A stretch of DNA of 64,000 bases from Haemaphysalis longicornis (Eukaryota; Arthropoda; Arachnida; Ixodida; Ixodidae), in assembly GCA_013339765.2 (NCBI GenBank), contig CM023451.1, positions 149,847,623 through 149,911,622 of the forward strand, read 5' to 3'. A program made the translations under genes and the position numbers. This document shows positions 58,597 through 64,000 of the stretch, in pieces (within the stretch, counting starts at the first letter, position 1; each line of letters begins with the position of its first letter). The notes below the pieces were generated by a model, which searched no databases, was not told the origin of the DNA, and saw only the letters and a list, made by a program, of their open reading frames with translations.

Positions 58597-59307
58597 TATA
58601 TTAGAGAGTTTTAGCTGCCCGCTTTTGACGGTCCGCTCCGCTCCCGACGGCCCGCTCAGCAAAACCAGCAGCAGCAGAAAGGCTTTTAGCGAAGCGATAA
58701 CCGTATCTTCCTGGGCGGGGAATCATTCGCGTCCCTGGTCCTGCCCTGTGCGTGTCCAAACGAAAACTTCACCCAAAATGAAATGAAGAATTAAAATTTA
58801 GTCACTCAATCAACGCAAAATACCGCACTTTTTGCCTTATTTCCCTTTTTTTTCATAATGTAGTCGCTGACACGGTATAATGGTCCTAAATAATTTAAAA
58901 CAAGCCGTTCAGCTTTCGAATAGCTAAGACAAGGGTGTCTTCGGGAAGCTACATAGACGTAGGCCCGCGCTTCGGTCGACATTTTTCGCTTCGTTCTAAA
59001 CCTCATTGCGGTGTGTGCTATCTTTGCCTATTCGGAAGCACTCTCGCGGTTTCGACTCTCATGTTTCAACTGAAGAAACGGAGTTCGCATTTGCGAGCTC
59101 GCCTCGCTTGGGGCAGCCATGTTAGAATTCTACGCGGTAGCGTAAGCTGCCGCCACGGTCCGCTCAGAGGGCCCGGCGAGCGGAGCGGGTTCTGCTCCAG
59201 TAACGCCGCTTGCGCCGGAGCGCGCCACGCATGCGCAATGGCGCTCCCGCTTACTATCGGAACGGAGCACCCCGCCAGAAACGGTCAGCTAAAACACTCT
59301 ATTATTA
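58597..59307. mobile_element. MITE-like element, about 0.71 kb
   Basis: The left end ATTAGAGAGTTTTAGCTG and right end CAGCTAAAACACTCTATTA are inverted repeats of about 18-20 bases with two mismatches. The interior is GC-rich, with CGCATGCGC-type motifs near the right end. A TA dinucleotide lies at each edge, consistent with but not proof of a Tc1/mariner-type duplication. No transposase frame. Confidence 0.5.
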
Positions 59308-62300
59308 CAAAAAATTGGCCGGCTTTACACAGCCACTTCGGTACAGTGTAAAGCATTTACAGTTTAGAATTCGAAATTAAAGTAACGAATGCGGAGAGTT
59401 ATAGAGCCCGGCCTATGATTAGGGCCAAAAAGATTATCTCTGACGAGTGACCTGTCACGCAATGCGAAGCGTCATTCTTGAACGACTTCGCTCAAACCAC
59501 ATTTTCGAGTTAAATTTTATGCTAGGACCTCCTCGCTGGCCGACTTTTGCGCTTTTATTGGAGTCACTAGTCTTTTACTGCAGAAGGCAGAGAAATTTGT
59601 TAGAGCGTAGCCGCGTGCGAAGTTCAACCAAACGCAAATTCACAACCTCCCTACCGTATTCCATACGCAATCAGGCCAGCCTTTTTTCTTCTCGTAGTTA
59701 CAATCCACAATGTTCTGTAATTTATCCGTTTTTATCCTGCACCTGTAATGGCCGTCGTTTCAAAAATAGCACAAGAAGTGTGCAAAGCTTGTTGCAGCAG
59801 CGTCATTCAGCCGCTCCCAGGAAAGCATATGGCAACTTGGCAAGTCACTGTCTGAAACCGTGTATAGAATAAAAGGGCACAGGAGCGCTATTGTCCAGGG
59901 CTCCAACCATTTTTACTGATTCAGAATGTTCTCGCTGTATTCAGAGCTTTGCATTATCCTGCATGCGGAAGATCTTTTGAGTCCTTGAGTCTTTGTTGAG
60001 AAGGCGACGTTGGCATCGTCGTGGATACCCAAAGAAAACTAAAAAAAGTTAACGCAATAACGGAAAAAGAGTAAGACAAGAATCTGGAGATACTAAAAAT
60101 AATCTGTTTGGATGGAAGAAGAAGGGGGGGGGGGCGGAATAAACTGACGAGACGATAAGCGGGGCAACGACACCTCTGCCGCGCTGAAAGTCGCCAGCAC
60201 AGCGAAAACTCTGGCGCGCCCATTTGGCTGCTCATCAAGGGCCCTTTTTCTCTCTCCCCCCCCCTCTTCCTCCTCTCAGTGCGCACAACCGACAACATTT
60301 TTTCTTTCTTCTTTCTCGGCACCTCTGCTCCACGGCGCGCCTTCTTGATTCTCCGCGGATTCCAACGCGCCCAGAGGGTCCTTTAACTAACAAGACAAAC
60401 ACGCCTCGGGGGGCGCAACCCTGGCGATGGAAAGAGGAAGCGTCATCGGACCCGTAATCGAGCTAGGCTCCTTTCTTCACTCCATTTAGACAGAAAAAGA
60501 AGGGGAAAAGAATGTAAGCTGAGCGGAGGTGGGATGTAGCGATGACGACGACGAAGATGATGATGATGGCGATTGGTTTTCCAAAAGAAAAGCACGCTGG
60601 CTCTGCACAGCCTCCGACGTCGTTTCTTCTCCGCTCGAAGGCAGCCAACTCATGCCTCCGGCTTTTTGTCGCAGTTTCTTCTTTCTGGTTATATTTTGCA
60701 CTGACTCGGGGCCTTCATTCAGTGGTGCGCTCTGTTCCGTATGTCATGTCTGGATGAGACTGCCATTGGGCTCACCTTTTTATTTTTCTTCTCAGCCCTT
60801 TTTATCGCGGGGCCGAAACACAAAGCAGACAAGGCGTTCGTAATAGAAAGGACGCAACCCTTTCTTCCTTTCACCATCCCGGCTTCGCTAAAACTTCTCT
60901 TACAATTCTTATTTGTGGATTTTCTTCTGCCGCCTATTATCCGAGAGAGCCTGTTTGTGTAAAGGAGTTTATTTCGGCACCCTTTCTTGCTCGGCGCCTT
61001 TTTTTATTTCTTTTCGTATCGCGTCCTCTTGCTGCCATTTCCTGTGTCAGGTTCCTGTTTGGAGTGTGTGTTTCTCTCCGTACACTTTTCGCTATCGGTT
61101 ACACTTCACTGTTTCTTCCCCCGCATGCAAGGTTGCCACCGATCCTCAGTCGGCGCGAGGAAATTTCGGGACCGAAAAGGGGGACCAACGTTCGCCTCTC
61201 GACCCGGCTGTGCTGAGGCGATCTGGCTGAAAGAGATATATATGTCGCCACCGAAATAATAACAGTAAGCAGTGGGAGCCTGCCTTCTCAAATTGTGTTT
61301 TCTTCTCCTTTACTTCCGACTTCTTCACTCTCCCAAGACGAAAAGGCAGTTTTTTCACTCCGTCTCCCCATTCTCCTCCGTTTTTTTTTTCTCGCGGGTC
61401 CGGCTTGTACGCTCATTAATTTTGAGCCTCCGACTTTATCGTTGGCTTCTCGCAGCCGAACGGTCCAAGAAGCGAGTAGACTGCCGACAAGTCTCCGGAC
61501 TACGCAGTACGTGGAAAATGATGGCGCCAGATGCCCGGTCTTCCTTTCCTGGCATTATCGGGGGCACTGCGAGCCATTTATTTAGAGCGATATAACAATA
61601 CGCTCCGGGCTCATTTGACGCTCTGCTTTTCCGGTCTACGTCAAATGTATGACATGCATTTAGGAGTTGTTTCGCGCCTTATTTACTTTTGTTGTGTACG
61701 TCATCCTTCATATATCAGTGTGGTAATGGTTCTGTGACATTGGAAATTCCTGCGAAGAATTGACGTGGGAAGAATTTCTTTCGTCGGAGGCATTCCATCA
61801 AATTGCAGCGATAACACAGTGAACCATTCAATATTTATTAAAACTTTCTGATTAATATTCTCATTTACTCTTAGCTGTATCCTATTCATGAAAGCAAACA
61901 CCTATATCAGGCACAGCGTAAGTGCTCTGCTCGGCATCGTACAAGCACAAAATTACATGACGTGCAAGGAACCGCCAGACATTTTTCCAGATTTTCAACA
62001 TTCTCTATCTCCATCCGAAAGTTGTCACGCACAGATACTTGCCCTTATTGTTTAGTGTTCCCCTCATCACGCTGTTCAGGGTTCCCCCTTAGAGCGGCGG
62101 CGCTAATATATCTCCTCAAATTGCGACGAGAGGGTTTCTCACAAACAGTTAGCCTGCTTACTCTGCATCTCCTTCATGAACCGGCAGCGTACGTGGTTAC
62201 CGGAATTCGAAGTTTAAGCGTCAAGTATTTTCTGGAAATCAATGCCAGCCTACCGATGACAAAAGACGGCACCCCTGTAGAGCTGGTCTTCCTCAGAAGT

Positions 62301-62483
62301 CTCAACTTTCGTCTCACAAAGTTTATACCGGCCGACTACACATACAGCACCGCCGTGCTTGTAGCAGTGCAGAACAGAGCCCACGACGAGTCTTCTTTGG
62401 GACTAGTCACGTTTCGCTTTTGTGCCGTTCTGAATACTATTCAGTAATGCTGATGTGATACGATTTAAAGCAGCTATTGTAAT
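59308..62483. other. No recognised gene
   Basis: Contains a G-run near 60,125, a GAC/GAT trinucleotide run at about 60,541-60,570, and a pyrimidine-rich plus strand at 60,200-61,450. A 161-codon frame at 61,962-62,447 is listed separately. Confidence 0.45.
61962..62447 (+). other. Unidentified 161-codon ORF
   Basis: A non-repetitive frame just upstream of the hAT-like element, with segments such as TVSLLTLHLLHEPAAYVVTG and SLNFRLTKFIPADYTYSTA. No domain recognised; no clear promoter or splice context. It may be chance in stop-poor sequence. Confidence 0.15.
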
Positions 62484-63184
62484 CACTGATGTTCCGTGTT
62501 GGGAATTTTCCCTTTTTCGGGGAATTTTCGACTGTAATTTTGGCCAAAAGGGAAAAGGGGAATCTTTATAGATTTAGGGAATTTTGGGAGTCATGGAGTA
62601 AAAAATAAAAATAATGTCAGTAAACCGGACCTCGCATCATTTATTGCTTTGTTGTTGTTGTTTTTTAATTTCCCTTAACAAATCCTTGTGATTTGTGTTC
62701 AAATTTCCGCAGTTGTGTTACCGCAAGCCACAAGCATCCAAGACCACTTCCAATCCAGTTCATAAAGCACGAGGAAGCATAGAGGAAAGAATACTCTGTG
62801 AGAACGAGTTAGTAAAGCGTGAAGCGGCGCCTGAGGCTGTGGGGCTGAAGCCTCTTCCCGTGTATTTCTGCGCAATGTACAAAAATGTATTTCGGGTGTG
62901 CCTTAGTCTGCGTGCTGGCAGTCAACGAGTGATGGCGCCAGCAGTCCCGGTGGTGAGCAAAAATTACCTCGATTACCCAAAAATACGTCCGGAATGCTAC
63001 GTAAAGTAGACAGGTGGGACTGAAATCCTAACCGGAATCCACGTAGAGATCTATCAGCTGCAGAAAGAGAACGCAGGGAATTTTGCAGGGAATTCTTGAG
63101 AAACCTGGGTGGAAAATATGCTAGAAATACAGAATTTCTGAACCGAGAAGTGGGAATTTTTCTCCCCAGTACGGAACATCACTG
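62484..63184. mobile_element. Non-autonomous hAT-like transposon, 701 bp
   Basis: The right end, read inward, is CAGTGATGTTCCGTACTGGGG; the left end is CACTGATGTTCCGTGTTGGG. CAGTG-type termini with an 8-bp target duplication define hAT transposons. Here ATTGTAAT (62,476-62,483) and ATTGTAAC (63,185-63,192) flank the element with one mismatch. Subterminal GGGAATTTT motifs recur at both ends and inside. A 104-codon frame at 62,695-63,009 has no transposase motif. Confidence 0.8.
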
Positions 63185-63192
63185 ATTGTAAC

Positions 63193-63857
63193 GCGTTCCG
63201 CGTGCCATATCGGTTTTTGCGGAATCGTCGTCGAATAGTGATAACGCATTATGTCGCCAGTTGTCGTCGTAGGTCTTAATACATTGAGCCCACCAACCAT
63301 GGGCGACATTTTATCGTGAAATGATGTTTATCTAAATAGGCGGGTTTTGTTCACCATCGCCTCACGTCAAGGGTACAGAAAAGATTGGGAAAGGTAGTGA
63401 AAACGGGGGAGTAGGAAAGAAGAGAGAAGAAGTATCCCGGGGAGTAGGGTAGGGAGGAATTACATCAAAAGTACTCTCGGCGACTAAGGCCTAATGCAGT
63501 CGACAAAAACAATCTTTGTTGATGTTCTTTTATCAAGTGAGTGTCGTTAAATGATGCGGCAAAACGCGAGCAACGACGAGATCTCTCAGAGCGGCGAGGA
63601 ATATTGCCACCCCTACTTTTGTTATGCCTCGCCCGCCTCAAATATTTTTGATGAGTTCCTGAGCTCCCAGAACGTTCCTACGCCTCTTAAATAGCCCTCG
63701 GCAAGGTAATGTAGGTCCCTACGTAATTATTCGAACATTTTTACTCCTTTTGTGCCGAAAATATTTAGCGTAAGCGTAAAATCTATAGTTGATTCCACAA
63801 GCTAGGTGCAGCACTGTGGAGGCTACATTGTTGTCAACAGCCCGCCCCCTCAGGGCG
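63193..63857. other. No recognised feature
   Basis: Short AT-rich stretch without a supported gene. Confidence 0.45.
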
Positions 63858-64000
63858 CCTAACTCACCGCGAAGGAAGCGACAAAAGGCGCCGGGGCCTT
63901 GCGGTTCCGCTTGCCGAGAGGGGAGAAGGGAATGTCGGTTCAGGGCCCTAGCGTCACTAAATAAAGGGACGCTACAGGGCCCCCTTCACGGCGAGTTAGG
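63858..64000. mobile_element. Nested hairpin element at window edge
   Basis: CCTAACTCACCGCGAAGG (63,858-63,875) and CCTTCACGGCGAGTTAGG (63,983-64,000) are inverted with two mismatches. Inside, GGGCCCTAGCGTC and GACGCTACAGGGCCC form a second stem around CACTAAATAAAGG. The second arm ends exactly at the window end, so the element may extend further. Confidence 0.55.

Overview
The window is eukaryotic, repeat-rich and gene-poor. It carries tRNA-derived SINEs with (CAAT)n tails, RNase H-bearing I-group LINEs, an RTE-type LINE with a (TGA)n tail, a Penelope-like fragment, several small TIR elements and many microsatellites. Together with a Dscam-type immunoglobulin exon this points to an arthropod with a large genome, most likely a chelicerate and probably a hard (ixodid) tick. 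The species call is inference; nothing in the window names it.

Only one host-gene segment is convincing: a 333-base phase 1-1 exon on the minus strand at 51,650-51,982. It has a good acceptor and donor and encodes the first Ig domain of a Dscam-like cell-adhesion receptor. Much or all of the rest may be intron or flank of that locus. No partner exon could be recognised here.

Layout. 0-5.7 kb: a minus-strand SINE, a 16-bp inverted-repeat element, a 1.57-kb TTAA-flanked DNA transposon, a plus-strand SINE with a perfect 13-bp target duplication, and a second tRNA-like SINE family. 5.7-12.4 kb: nothing recognised. 12.4-16 kb: duplicated segments, a truncated SINE, a 59-bp satellite and a long (ACAT)n tract. 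16-21.4 kb: a broken near-full-length I-group LINE (gag zinc knuckle, endonuclease, RT, RNase H) with a nested 158-bp hairpin insertion. 21.5-26.3 kb: a nest of microsatellites, ACATCC minisatellites and a 60-bp satellite, possibly inside one TIR element. 26.7-30.2 kb: a second, 5'-truncated I-group LINE. 30.9-31.7 kb: a Penelope-like GIY-YIG fragment with inverted flanks, next to a duplicated GC-rich segment with a 28-bp palindrome. 32.0-34.1 kb: an RTE LINE on the minus strand. 34-51 kb: mostly featureless, with an inverted pair of AACGGG-rich arrays at 43.3 and 45.1 kb. 51.6-53.1 kb: the Dscam exon and a LINE 3' fragment in its upstream intron. 58.3-59.3 kb: a foldback element and a MITE. 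62.5-63.2 kb: a hAT-like non-autonomous element with an 8-bp duplication. 63.86-64.0 kb: a nested hairpin element at the window edge.

The LINE and PLE reading frames are all broken, so none should be active. The intact TIR/TSD structures and long SINE tails show that several insertions are fairly recent. No rRNA, CRISPR, prokaryotic operon or clear functional tRNA gene was seen.
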